From: Verrucomicrobiales bacterium
GTDB lineage: Bacteria > Verrucomicrobiota > Verrucomicrobiia > Verrucomicrobiales > DEV007
Direction of reading: 5' to 3'
Assembly (NCBI GenBank): GCA_023253615.1
Contig: JALRFZ010000331.1
Coordinates: 1 to 9,956, forward strand
DNA: 9,956 nt
This document shows positions 1-5,847 of the stretch, piece by piece (within the stretch, counting starts at the first letter, position 1; every line of letters starts with the position of its first letter). A program made the translations under genes and the position numbers. The notes under the pieces were generated by a model. It was given only the letters and a program-made list of their open reading frames with translations. It was not told the origin of the DNA and made no database searches.

Positions 1-132
1 ATAGCGGGAGATGATCGAGCCGGTGCCGTCTTTCTTCACCCGCACGACGGTGGAGGTGCGGAGGCACGAGGTGGTACCGAGCAAGGTGACGGCGGCGAGA
101 CAGAGGACGAGGATGGATCGCATGGACGGCAT
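1..132 (-). CDS. Predicted lipoprotein, N-terminal fragment (runs off the left edge)
   Basis: Only the first 44 codons are in the window. The protein starts with two in-frame ATGs (132 and 123), then a short charged n-region (MPSMR), a hydrophobic stretch (about residues 7-18) and LLGTTSC with Cys23. That looks like a lipoprotein signal peptide with a slightly unusual lipobox (Thr-Ser in place of Ala/Gly before Cys). After the Cys comes a polar beta-like stretch containing VRVKKDGTGSI. A 'V-x-V-x-K-D-G-x-G' pattern directly after the lipidated Cys is common in secreted lipoproteins of this group, but I cannot name a family. It would be anchored in the outer or inner membrane. It is divergent from the DUF1080 gene at 261, sharing a 128-base intergenic region. 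No good Shine-Dalgarno sequence is visible. Confidence 0.6.
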   Translation of the reverse strand, partial: MPSMRSILVLCLAAVTLLGTTSCLRTSTVVRVKKDGTGSIISRY

Positions 133-260
133 TCTATCGCGGCGTGGGCCGGGATGGGAATCCCAAAACGCCGCGGCGGAGCAAAAAATCGGGTTTTCCC
201 GCGGCATCGCGCACCCGGATTTCACTTGCAGAAGGGCGGGCGATCTGACAAGTCAACTCC

Positions 261-1112
261 ATGAAATACGCCGGTGCCGTCCTCCTCTTCCTCGTGGTCT
301 TTTTCGCGGTCGGGATCGCGATGCATTTTTCGCTCTATCAGCAGCCGGGGGTCTTCGTTTGGTCGCTGCGGGAGGACGCCGATACGGGCAGGTCCGCCTT
401 CGCGCGCACCACCCTGACGGTTGCCTCGTCCGAATCCGCCGAACCCGCCGCCGAGGCCCCCAAGACGGAGCCCGCGAAAGAGGCGCCCGCGGAGCCGGCC
501 AAGACCCAGCCCGCCGCGGAAGCGGCCGTTGCGCCGAAGAACGCCGACGAGATCTCCTTGTTCGACGGCAAGGAGCTCGGGAAATGGCGGAAGACCGCGT
601 TCGGAGGCGAGGGCGACGTCTTTGTGGACGAGGAGGGCAACCTGGAATTCGGCTTCGGCGCGGTGATCACGGGCGTGCATTGGGACGGGGAAGCTCCGGG
701 CACGTCGAATTACGAGCTCTCCCTCGAGGCGATGAAGCTCGACGGGAATGATTTCTTCATCGCGCTCACCTTCCCGGTGAAGGACAGCCACGCGACCTTC
801 GTCGTCGGCGGATGGGGCGGTGGCGTCGTCGGCATCTCCAGCGTCGATGATCTGAATGCCTCGGAGAACGAAACCATGAGCATCGAGGGATTTGAAAACG
901 ACGTTTGGTACAAAATCCGCGTCAAGGTCACCGATGACCAATTGCAGGCGTGGATTGACGACGACGAGAAGGTCTCTCTTGATCTGGAAGGCAGAAAGAT
1001 CAGCCTGCTTCCGGGAGATATCGAGCTCTCCGTGCCCATCGGGATCGCCGCCTATCAGACCCGTGCCCAATACCGGAATCTCGTCTGGAGAAAACTTCCC
1101 GCAGGCGGGTGA
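261..1112 (+). CDS. Membrane-anchored DUF1080 (3-keto-disaccharide hydrolase-like) protein
   Basis: The protein has 283 residues. An N-terminal hydrophobic segment (residues 3-22) has no clear cleavage site and probably acts as a signal anchor. Next comes a low-complexity Ala/Pro/Glu/Lys linker (about 57-93), then a single globular domain (about 98-280) opening with ISLFDGKELGKWR. The 'LFDGK-x-L-x-W' opening, the central ENDVWYKIRVKV strand and the closing YRNLVWRKL strand are typical of the DUF1080 concanavalin-like sandwich, abundant in Planctomycetes and Verrucomicrobia and linked in some members to 3-keto-glycoside hydrolysis. The likely role is periplasmic binding or hydrolysis of a glycan; the substrate cannot be read from sequence. 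The start is the only sensible ATG before the hydrophobic segment, with no Shine-Dalgarno match. It seems monocistronic: the next gene begins 223 bases later after an AT-rich region. The sandwich assignment is firmer than any catalytic role. Confidence 0.8.
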   Translation: MKYAGAVLLFLVVFFAVGIAMHFSLYQQPGVFVWSLREDADTGRSAFARTTLTVASSESAEPAAEAPKTEPAKEAPAEPAKTQPAAEAAVAPKNADEISLFDGKELGKWRKTAFGGEGDVFVDEEGNLEFGFGAVITGVHWDGEAPGTSNYELSLEAMKLDGNDFFIALTFPVKDSHATFVVGGWGGGVVGISSVDDLNASENETMSIEGFENDVWYKIRVKVTDDQLQAWIDDDEKVSLDLEGRKISLLPGDIELSVPIGIAAYQTRAQYRNLVWRKLPAGG

Positions 1113-1177
1113 CCCGGCTCCCTCGCGACGGCCCCGGGCGTGAAAAATCGGGCCGATTTGATGGAGATTATAAAATT

Positions 1178-1224
1178 GTTCAAAAATTAAAATTATACAG
1201 GGCTTAACTATCAAGTTTTTGAAC
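1178..1224. repeat. Perfect 9-bp inverted repeat with 29-base spacer in AT-rich intergenic DNA
   Basis: GTTCAAAAA at 1178-1186 is matched exactly by its reverse complement TTTTTGAAC at 1216-1224. The block at about 1165-1225 is strikingly AT-rich compared with the surrounding coding DNA. It may be a regulatory binding site or an UP-element-like promoter region for the gene at 1336. I could not find a convincing -35/-10 pair in it. Confidence 0.45.
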
Positions 1225-1231
1225 GAAACGC

Positions 1232-1246
1232 TTGACCTTGGGTCAA
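1232..1246. promoter_or_regulatory. Candidate operator: TTGACC-N3-GGTCAA palindrome
   Basis: A perfect 6-bp inverted repeat (TTGACC 1232-1237, GGTCAA 1241-1246) with a 3-base centre lies about 90 bases before the start of the gene at 1336. Its left arm also resembles a -35 hexamer, but the sequence 17 bases downstream (CTGGAT, 1255-1260) is a poor -10. Size and symmetry fit a site for a dimeric regulator. Assigning it as an operator is inference. Confidence 0.3.
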
Positions 1247-1263
1247 TCTGGAGTCTGGATCAT

Positions 1264-1303
1264 AAAAAGATGGGCGAGCGTCCCCTCCGTCTCGCCAATT
1301 TTT
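1264..1303. terminator. Terminator-like hairpin flanked by A and T runs, just before the gene at 1336
   Basis: GGCGAG (1273-1278) pairs with CTCGCC (1291-1296) around a 12-base loop. A run of five A (1264-1268) precedes it and a run of five T (1299-1303) follows. This symmetric layout suits a weak bidirectional intrinsic terminator for the transcript of 261-1112. It ends only 32 bases before the ATG at 1336, so it could instead act as an attenuator in that gene's leader. The stem is short, so confidence is modest. Confidence 0.35.
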
Positions 1304-1335
1304 GACGACCACTCAACTTCAGACCCGCAAACTTT

Positions 1336-2364
1336 ATGAATCTCCGCGACCAGCTCAAAGAAATCCTCCCTGACATTCTCCCCCGGAATCCCAGTCAAGC
1401 GATCAAGGGGACCGAGCTGATCGATCTCGTCAAAAACCGCCTCAAGCAGGATTACTCGGACGCGACGCTGCGCTACCATTTCTCGATCATGTCGTGCGAT
1501 CCTTCCTCGCCCATCGCGAAGGTGGAGCAGGGCCAGGGTTACTACCTGCGGACCGCGACGATGCACACGATCAACAGTGCGCGGAATCTTTTCCGCTCCG
1601 GAGACGCGGCGGAGGGTGCGGCACCGGGCAGCGCGGCTTTCGACCAGGCGATGGAGCGGGCTTCGAAATTCCGTGCCGTCGTTCACCGCTATCTCGAGTC
1701 GGTCGGCCAGCATCCCTTCGTCTTCGCGGAGTCCTTCTCGCTCGATGCCGGTGCGAACCGTTGGCGCGTGCCGGATCTGGCCGCGGTCGAGTGGCTCACC
1801 GCCGAGGCGGATGCCGAGGGGCCGGTGATGGACAAACGCAAGCTCGAGGTCAGCCGCCGCATGGGCGAATCCCCGCTGCGCATCGATGCGGTGAAGCTCC
1901 GTCTCGATCTCAATCAGGCGACCTTGCTCGAGGATCTCTACCAGTGCCTCTCCGCCTCGGAGTGGGCCAACACGGGCGAGCTCGTCATCGCCGCTCCGGT
2001 GAAGGATGAGACGATCGCCCGCGAGGTGGGTCGTTTCGCCGCCCGCTACGGCATCGGCGTGGTCAGCTTCGGCCTGCCCGGCGATGTTCTCGACGACATG
2101 CCCGAAGCCGCGGTGATCGAGAATCTCGGCGACCGCGAGTTCGAGTCGCTCATGAAATTCTTCTCCGTACATCGCCTCGCCGTCCCGGCCGACCGCCGTG
2201 GCCACGACTGGGCGCACGTCGTCGAGAATGCGACGGAGAATCCCGACTTCGCCCGTTTCGAAGGCTGGATCTCGCGCTGTGTCCTCGAAGAGCGCATCAT
2301 CACGGCCCGCGAGTTCGAGGATCTCGATCGTACCACGGCCAAGGCCTCGCGCGACGTGGCCTGA
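1336..2364 (+). CDS. HrgA/COG2958-like protein: winged helix plus degenerate PD-(D/E)xK-like domain
   Basis: The protein has 342 residues, no signal peptide and no membrane segment, so it is cytoplasmic. Residues 1-75 look like a winged helix-turn-helix: helices at 3-14, 25-38 and 42-53 (ATLRYHFSIMS), then a beta wing ending KVEQGQGYYLR. Residues 110-315 recall the C-terminal half of HrgA/COG2958 proteins, which occur near restriction-modification genes: VPDLAAVEW (145-153), DAVKLRL (184-190), a helix with YQCLSASEWANTGELVIA (202-219), RYGIGVVSFG (237-246) and DWAHVVENATENPDFARF (291-308). In that group the domain is considered restriction-endonuclease-like. PD is present at 146-147, but the expected E-x-K appears as A-V-K (185-187), so cleavage activity is doubtful. 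It stands alone, without a methyltransferase, and could be a DNA-binding regulator. Family placement is from remembered motif patterns. No Shine-Dalgarno sequence; it ends at a strong terminator. Confidence 0.6.
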   Translation: MNLRDQLKEILPDILPRNPSQAIKGTELIDLVKNRLKQDYSDATLRYHFSIMSCDPSSPIAKVEQGQGYYLRTATMHTINSARNLFRSGDAAEGAAPGSAAFDQAMERASKFRAVVHRYLESVGQHPFVFAESFSLDAGANRWRVPDLAAVEWLTAEADAEGPVMDKRKLEVSRRMGESPLRIDAVKLRLDLNQATLLEDLYQCLSASEWANTGELVIAAPVKDETIAREVGRFAARYGIGVVSFGLPGDVLDDMPEAAVIENLGDREFESLMKFFSVHRLAVPADRRGHDWAHVVENATENPDFARFEGWISRCVLEERIITAREFEDLDRTTAKASRDVA

Positions 2365-2401
2365 TTCCACTTTCCCCCTTGGTGAGACAGGGAAATCTGC
2401 G

Positions 2402-2440
2402 CGAAGGGCGTCCGGAGACGGGCGCCCTTCGTTTGTTTTT
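2402..2440 (+). terminator. Strong Rho-independent terminator for the gene at 1336-2364
   Basis: CGAAGGGCG (2402-2410) pairs perfectly with CGCCCTTCG (2423-2431). Three more pairs, one of them G-T, close it to a 12-bp stem with a 6-base loop (2414-2419). The T tract TTTGTTTTT (2432-2440) follows directly. It lies 38 bases after the stop at 2364 and separates this gene from the convergent minus-strand unit. There is no T tract on the minus-strand side, so it should work in the plus direction. Confidence 0.85.
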
Positions 2441-2449
2441 GGATCTTTG

Positions 2450-2758
2450 TCAGGGATCTTCCCGGTCCCCGCGCCGTTTCCGTCCCCGCCCCGGCGCGCC
2501 GGATCCCGGCGGCGTGCGGTGTTCGCCGAAATATTTTTCGCTCCGGTATCGCAGCCAGACGCGGAGGACCTGGGGGATCTGTTCTTTCTCCGGCTCGCTC
2601 AACCTTTCGTAGAGGGCGAGGGCGCGGGTGCGCTCGAGCCGGCAGGCCCCGTTGCGGTGGGCGTCCCAATGGGTGCGTGCGAGCCGGATGCGGCGCGCCG
2701 TCTCTTTCACGAGTTCGGGGCCGCGCAATTCGTCGTCGGGTTTGTGTTTGGCGGGCAT
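2450..2758 (-). CDS. Small basic protein of unknown function, co-transcribed with the YwaF-like gene
   Basis: The protein has 102 residues and no signal peptide or membrane segment. It is strongly charged. Residues 14-54 look helical (ETARRIRLARTHWDAHRNG, then RTRALALYERLSEPEKEQ), followed by a third helix IPQVLRVWLRYRSEKYFGE (61-79). The tail (82-102) is Gly/Pro/Arg-rich and likely disordered, with a GRGRKRR patch that could bind nucleic acid or acidic lipid. I do not recognise the family. It begins 15 bases after the stop of the upstream membrane-protein gene and so is probably translated from the same mRNA. The reading frame is supported by that spacing and by its amphipathic helices. The ATG at 2758 is the natural start, although no Shine-Dalgarno sequence precedes it. 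Confidence 0.65.
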   Translation of the reverse strand: MPAKHKPDDELRGPELVKETARRIRLARTHWDAHRNGACRLERTRALALYERLSEPEKEQIPQVLRVWLRYRSEKYFGEHRTPPGSGAPGRGRKRRGDREDP

Positions 2759-2773
2759 CGTGGGAGGGGTTGA

Positions 2774-3463
2774 TCAGGACGAGGAACGCGGCCGTGCGAA
2801 GGGCAGCCACAGCAGCGTATAAAACACGATCGCGAGACCGAGCATCGAGAACACATACCATGGCCACGGGCCGAGATGATCGAGCAGGCTCGGGTTTTCC
2901 GGCGGATGGGAGGCGTAGGCGAAGTTCGCCCCCGTGATCGCATTCACCGCGAGGGCGAAACACAGATAGGCGACCGACCACGCGAAGACTTCCCCGACCG
3001 CTTTCCAAAGGGGACGGCGCGGTCTCCAGCCGAGCACGACCGGCAGGTACAGCGCCGCCGCGACGATGGTGAAATGCTGGAGGAAAAAGGAGAAAAAGAT
3101 CGGACCCGTCTCGCGGATTGCCGGTGTCACGAGCCCCTGGTTCGTGCCCGCGAGGCCCCAGAAGTAGGTGAGCGAGCGGAACAAAGGTGTTTTTGTCAGG
3201 AGCGCGAGCCCGGCCGCGACCGCCGCGAGATCGCAGAGGTGGAAGGGCAGGACGTTCTCGGGGACGTGGGCGGCGCCCTGCCACCACGCCGCGACGAGGC
3301 TGACGGGCCAGGCCGCGAGATTGATCCAGGCGAGGCCGCGGGTCGTCGCCGTCTTCCACGCGCCACCGCGACGCCCCGCCATCAGCACCACGGCGATGCC
3401 CGCGGAGCCGGCGAGGATGACCTGGAGATGCTCCCGGGAAAAAGGTTCGAAAGAATGGCTCAT
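2774..3463 (-). CDS. YwaF / TIGR02206 family seven-helix integral membrane protein
   Basis: The protein has 229 residues with about seven membrane segments (roughly 12-30, 43-61, 74-90, 96-112, 121-143, 155-178 and 199-222). Family motifs are clear: LPFHLCDLA (72-80), YFWGLAGT (100-107) followed by TP (113-114), FFLQHFTIV (126-134) and NPSLLDHLGPWPWY (190-203). These conserved residues define the YwaF/TIGR02206 group, related to eukaryotic TMEM164. The bacterial members have no established function as far as I know; TMEM164 has been linked to lipid acyl transfer, so a lipid-related role is possible but unproven. The length is normal for the family. The gene is divergent from the esterase at 3584 across a 120-base intergenic region and is followed after 15 bases by a small basic protein gene. 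Only family membership is confident. Confidence 0.85.
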   Translation of the reverse strand: MSHSFEPFSREHLQVILAGSAGIAVVLMAGRRGGAWKTATTRGLAWINLAAWPVSLVAAWWQGAAHVPENVLPFHLCDLAAVAAGLALLTKTPLFRSLTYFWGLAGTNQGLVTPAIRETGPIFFSFFLQHFTIVAAALYLPVVLGWRPRRPLWKAVGEVFAWSVAYLCFALAVNAITGANFAYASHPPENPSLLDHLGPWPWYVFSMLGLAIVFYTLLWLPFARPRSSS

Positions 3464-3583
3464 GATCGGGCGACGATGGGATCACTATCGCAGGGGTGTG
3501 GATTTGGCGAGGAGAGAAACGGGATCCCGCCGCGTCCCCGGGTCCGTGACTTGCGCCTCCCGTGGCGTGGACCAGAGTATGCC

Positions 3584-5059
3584 ATGCATCTCCCCCGCGC
3601 CTGCTTCGCCGTGCTCTTCCTGTTCGTTTTCCACTCCGCCCGGGCGGAGGACGGAAAAGTGATCCTCGACGAGGCCTTCACCGGCGGGCTTTCCCGGGAG
3701 TGGTTCTGGGGGCTCGGTACCTGGACGGCGGAAGACGGCGTGCTGCGCGGTTTCGAATCGGGCGAGCGGCGGCATGGTCCGGTGAAGATGCGGAGGCTGC
3801 CGCTGCGCGATGCGGTGATCGAATGCGAATTCCGGCTGGAGCGCGGCGCCACTTTTGCCGGGCTCATTTTCAACGGATCGCAGGAGCGCGGGCACCTCGT
3901 GCATCTCGTGATGGGCAAGGACCACGTCCGCGTGCTCGTGCATCCGAAAAAGGGCGAGACGGTCGAGTTGGTGAGACAGGAGGCTTCACTCGCCGTCGAT
4001 GTCTGGTACCGGGTGCGGATGGAATTCGACGGCGACATCCTGCGCGCCACGGTCGGCGATCACGGGATCACCGCCTCCCATCCCTGCATCGGGGAGGAAA
4101 AGCGGACCTTCGGTCTCGGCGGCGACTCCGGTGGTCCGAAGGGCGAGGAGGCCGGGGCACTGGAGTTCCGTGGTTTGAAGGTCTCGCTTCCCGCTCCCGC
4201 CGCGGAGGTCAAGCCTGCACCGACAAAATTGCCCGAGGCGTTGGTGGCTTCCCTCGAAAGCCTGCCCGGTCTCACCTATGCGACCTACGGCGGACGCGAG
4301 GTGAAACTCGATCTCTATCGTCCGAAGGAGCGGAGCGAACTCCTGCCCGCGATCGTCTGCATCCATGGCGGCGGATGGTTCAAGGGCGATCGATCGTCGA
4401 TGACGCATCTCGCCATGGCTCTCGCCGCGCGCGGATTCGTGACGGCCTCGATCAGCTACCGGCTCAGCGGCGAAGCGAAGTTCCCCGCCGCGATCCAGGA
4501 TGCGAAAGCGGCGGTGCGCTGGTTGCGGGCGAATGCCGCGACCCATGGCATCGATCCCGGCAAGATCGGCGTCACCGGGCTCTCCGCGGGAGGGCATCTC
4601 GCGGCGCTGCTCGCGAAGAGTGGTGGCGTGGAGGCGCTCGAAGGTGATGGAGGCCATGCGGGGGAATCGAGCTCCGTGCAGGCCTGCATCGCGATGGGGG
4701 CGCAGAGCGATCTCCTCTCGGATCGCATCGCCGGACTCAGTGCCCGTCCGGATGATCCGTTTTACCGCACCTTTCTGGGTGCGCCGCAGTCCGAGGCCCG
4801 CGGGACCTATGCGCTCGCCTCGCCGCGGCATCATCTCGATGCCTCCGATCGTCCCCTTCTTTTCATGAGCGGTGCGCTCGACGATCCCAGCACCCATGCC
4901 GTGGAGACAAGGGAGGATCTCGAAAAGCTCGGCATCCCGACCGGGCTCGTCCTCATCCCGGACGCTCCGCATGCTTTTCTGGGGCGGCAAGAGGCCTTTG
5001 ACGCCTGTGTCGAGGGGAGTTTCGAGTTCTTCAAGCGACATCTTGCTCCGGCAAAGTGA
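3584..5059 (+). CDS. Secreted alpha/beta-hydrolase esterase with an N-terminal LamG/DUF1080-like sandwich domain
   Basis: The protein has 491 residues. A signal peptide (1-21, likely cleavage after ARA) sends it to the periplasm or outside. Residues 24-203 form a beta-rich sandwich-like domain (AFTGGLSREWFWGLGTW near the start, ALEFRGLKVSL at the end) of the concanavalin/DUF1080 type, probably glycan-binding. A Pro/Ala linker (203-213) leads to a hydrolase domain (about 225-487) of the COG0657/BD-FAE type: oxyanion HGGG (261-264), nucleophile elbow GLSAGG with Ser334, acid Asp433 or 434 (GALDD) and His463 (DAPHAF). The complete triad predicts an active carboxylesterase, plausibly deacetylating or deferuloylating polysaccharides. 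The open frame continues upstream to 2876, but that part is antisense to the YwaF-like gene; the ATG at 3584 directly precedes the signal peptide. The gene for dedA follows after 76 bases. The substrate is unknown. Confidence 0.88.
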   Translation: MHLPRACFAVLFLFVFHSARAEDGKVILDEAFTGGLSREWFWGLGTWTAEDGVLRGFESGERRHGPVKMRRLPLRDAVIECEFRLERGATFAGLIFNGSQERGHLVHLVMGKDHVRVLVHPKKGETVELVRQEASLAVDVWYRVRMEFDGDILRATVGDHGITASHPCIGEEKRTFGLGGDSGGPKGEEAGALEFRGLKVSLPAPAAEVKPAPTKLPEALVASLESLPGLTYATYGGREVKLDLYRPKERSELLPAIVCIHGGGWFKGDRSSMTHLAMALAARGFVTASISYRLSGEAKFPAAIQDAKAAVRWLRANAATHGIDPGKIGVTGLSAGGHLAALLAKSGGVEALEGDGGHAGESSSVQACIAMGAQSDLLSDRIAGLSARPDDPFYRTFLGAPQSEARGTYALASPRHHLDASDRPLLFMSGALDDPSTHAVETREDLEKLGIPTGLVLIPDAPHAFLGRQEAFDACVEGSFEFFKRHLAPAK

Positions 5060-5095
5060 CGGCGAACGGCAACGGCGGGTTGAAAAAGCCGATTC

Positions 5096-5124
5096 CGGGC
5101 GGACACTCCTCGTCGTCCCGCCCG
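5096..5124 (+). promoter_or_regulatory. GC-only hairpin in the leader of dedA
   Basis: CGGGCGG (5096-5102) pairs exactly with CCGCCCG (5118-5124) around a 15-base loop, ending 11 bases before the dedA start. No T tract follows, so it is not a normal intrinsic terminator. It could pause transcription or limit read-through or translation between the esterase gene and dedA, but a 7-bp GC stem can also arise by chance in DNA of this composition. Confidence 0.2.
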
Positions 5125-5135
5125 CCCCGACCTGC

Positions 5136-5825
5136 ATGGATCTCCTCAAACAGTTTCTCGATTTCTTCCTCCACCTCCAGGAGCATCTCCATGAGTTGAC
5201 CCGTGAATACGGGAAGTGGGTCTACGGCATCCTCTTCACCATCATTTTCTGCGAGACCGGCCTCGTCGTCACGCCCTTCCTGCCCGGCGATTCGCTGCTC
5301 TTCGCCGTCGGTGCCCTCGCCGCCGATCCCGCGAGCGGGCTGAACGTGTGGATCGCCTCCCTCATCATTTTTGTCGCCGCCATCCTCGGCGACACGGTGA
5401 ACTATTCGATCGGGAAATACGCCGGAGAGAAGCTGGCCGCGAAGTTTCCCCGCATCATCAAGCAGAAGCACCTCGACACCACCAACGAGTTCTTCGAGAA
5501 ATACGGCGGCAAGACGATCATCCTCGCCCGTTTCGTCCCCATCGTGCGCACCTTCGCGCCCTTCGTGGCGGGATCGGGGGCGATGAACTACCGCAAATTC
5601 ATGTTTTTCAACGTGATCGGGGCTTTCCTCTGGGTCGTCACGATCATCCCGGCGGGCTGGTTCTTCGGCAACATCCCCATCGTGAAGGAAAACTTCGAGC
5701 TCGTCGTCATCGGCATCATCGTCGTGTCGGTCCTGCCGATGGTCTACGAGATCTGGAAGGCGAACCACGTGAAAAAACGCGAACTCGCGACGCGGCGCGA
5801 GGCTGTCGGCGACGAGGAAGCCTGA
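5136..5825 (+). CDS. dedA: DedA family inner-membrane protein
   Basis: The protein has 229 residues. It matches the remembered sequence of E. coli DedA along nearly its whole length, including FCETGLVVTPFLPGDSLLF (38-56), GDTVNYSIG (85-93), GGKTIILARFVPIVRTFAPF (124-143) and NVIGAFLWV (159-167). The DedA/VTT fold has re-entrant helices and is tied to membrane-potential-dependent functions and phospholipid handling; some members flip undecaprenyl phosphate or phosphatidylethanolamine. The charged residues essential in the E. coli paralog YqjA have counterparts here: Glu40, Asp52, Arg132 and Arg138. This predicts a functional protein. The frame is open upstream into the esterase gene, but the ATG at 5136 gives the same N-terminus pattern as E. 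coli DedA (MDL...). There is no Shine-Dalgarno match. It may be co-transcribed with the esterase gene (76-base gap) and converges on the minus-strand operon, with 22 bases between stops. Confidence 0.93.
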   Translation: MDLLKQFLDFFLHLQEHLHELTREYGKWVYGILFTIIFCETGLVVTPFLPGDSLLFAVGALAADPASGLNVWIASLIIFVAAILGDTVNYSIGKYAGEKLAAKFPRIIKQKHLDTTNEFFEKYGGKTIILARFVPIVRTFAPFVAGSGAMNYRKFMFFNVIGAFLWVVTIIPAGWFFGNIPIVKENFELVVIGIIVVSVLPMVYEIWKANHVKKRELATRREAVGDEEA

Positions 5826-5847
5826 TGACGGTCTTTGGCCGCGAAGA

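Noticed and set aside
169..178. Perfect palindrome CGCCGCGGCG upstream of the DUF1080 gene
   Set aside because: It consists only of G and C, is likely a chance product of base composition, and has no accompanying repeat.
222..1214. Long minus-strand open frame antisense to the DUF1080 gene
   Set aside because: The plus-strand frame has a clear anchor, linker and known domain. The antisense product is Arg/Gly/Asp-rich with no motif, as expected for a shadow in GC-rich DNA.
1243..2370. Minus-strand open frame of 375 codons covering the HrgA-like gene
   Set aside because: It mirrors the real gene. Its product is rich in Arg, Glu and His with no domain, and the plus frame has recognisable motifs and a terminator.
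2046..3485. Minus-strand 479-codon frame spanning the terminator, small gene and YwaF-like gene
   Set aside because: It crosses a strong terminator and lies out of frame with the well-supported YwaF-like membrane protein; the translation is Pro/Arg-rich.
3520..3529. Perfect palindrome CGGGATCCCG in the divergent YwaF/esterase promoter region
   Set aside because: Ten-base GC-rich palindromes are expected by chance at this composition, and no promoter elements support an operator role.
2876..3583. N-terminal extension of the esterase frame
   Set aside because: It is antisense to the YwaF-like gene and would bury an evident signal peptide. The ATG at 3584 is the start.
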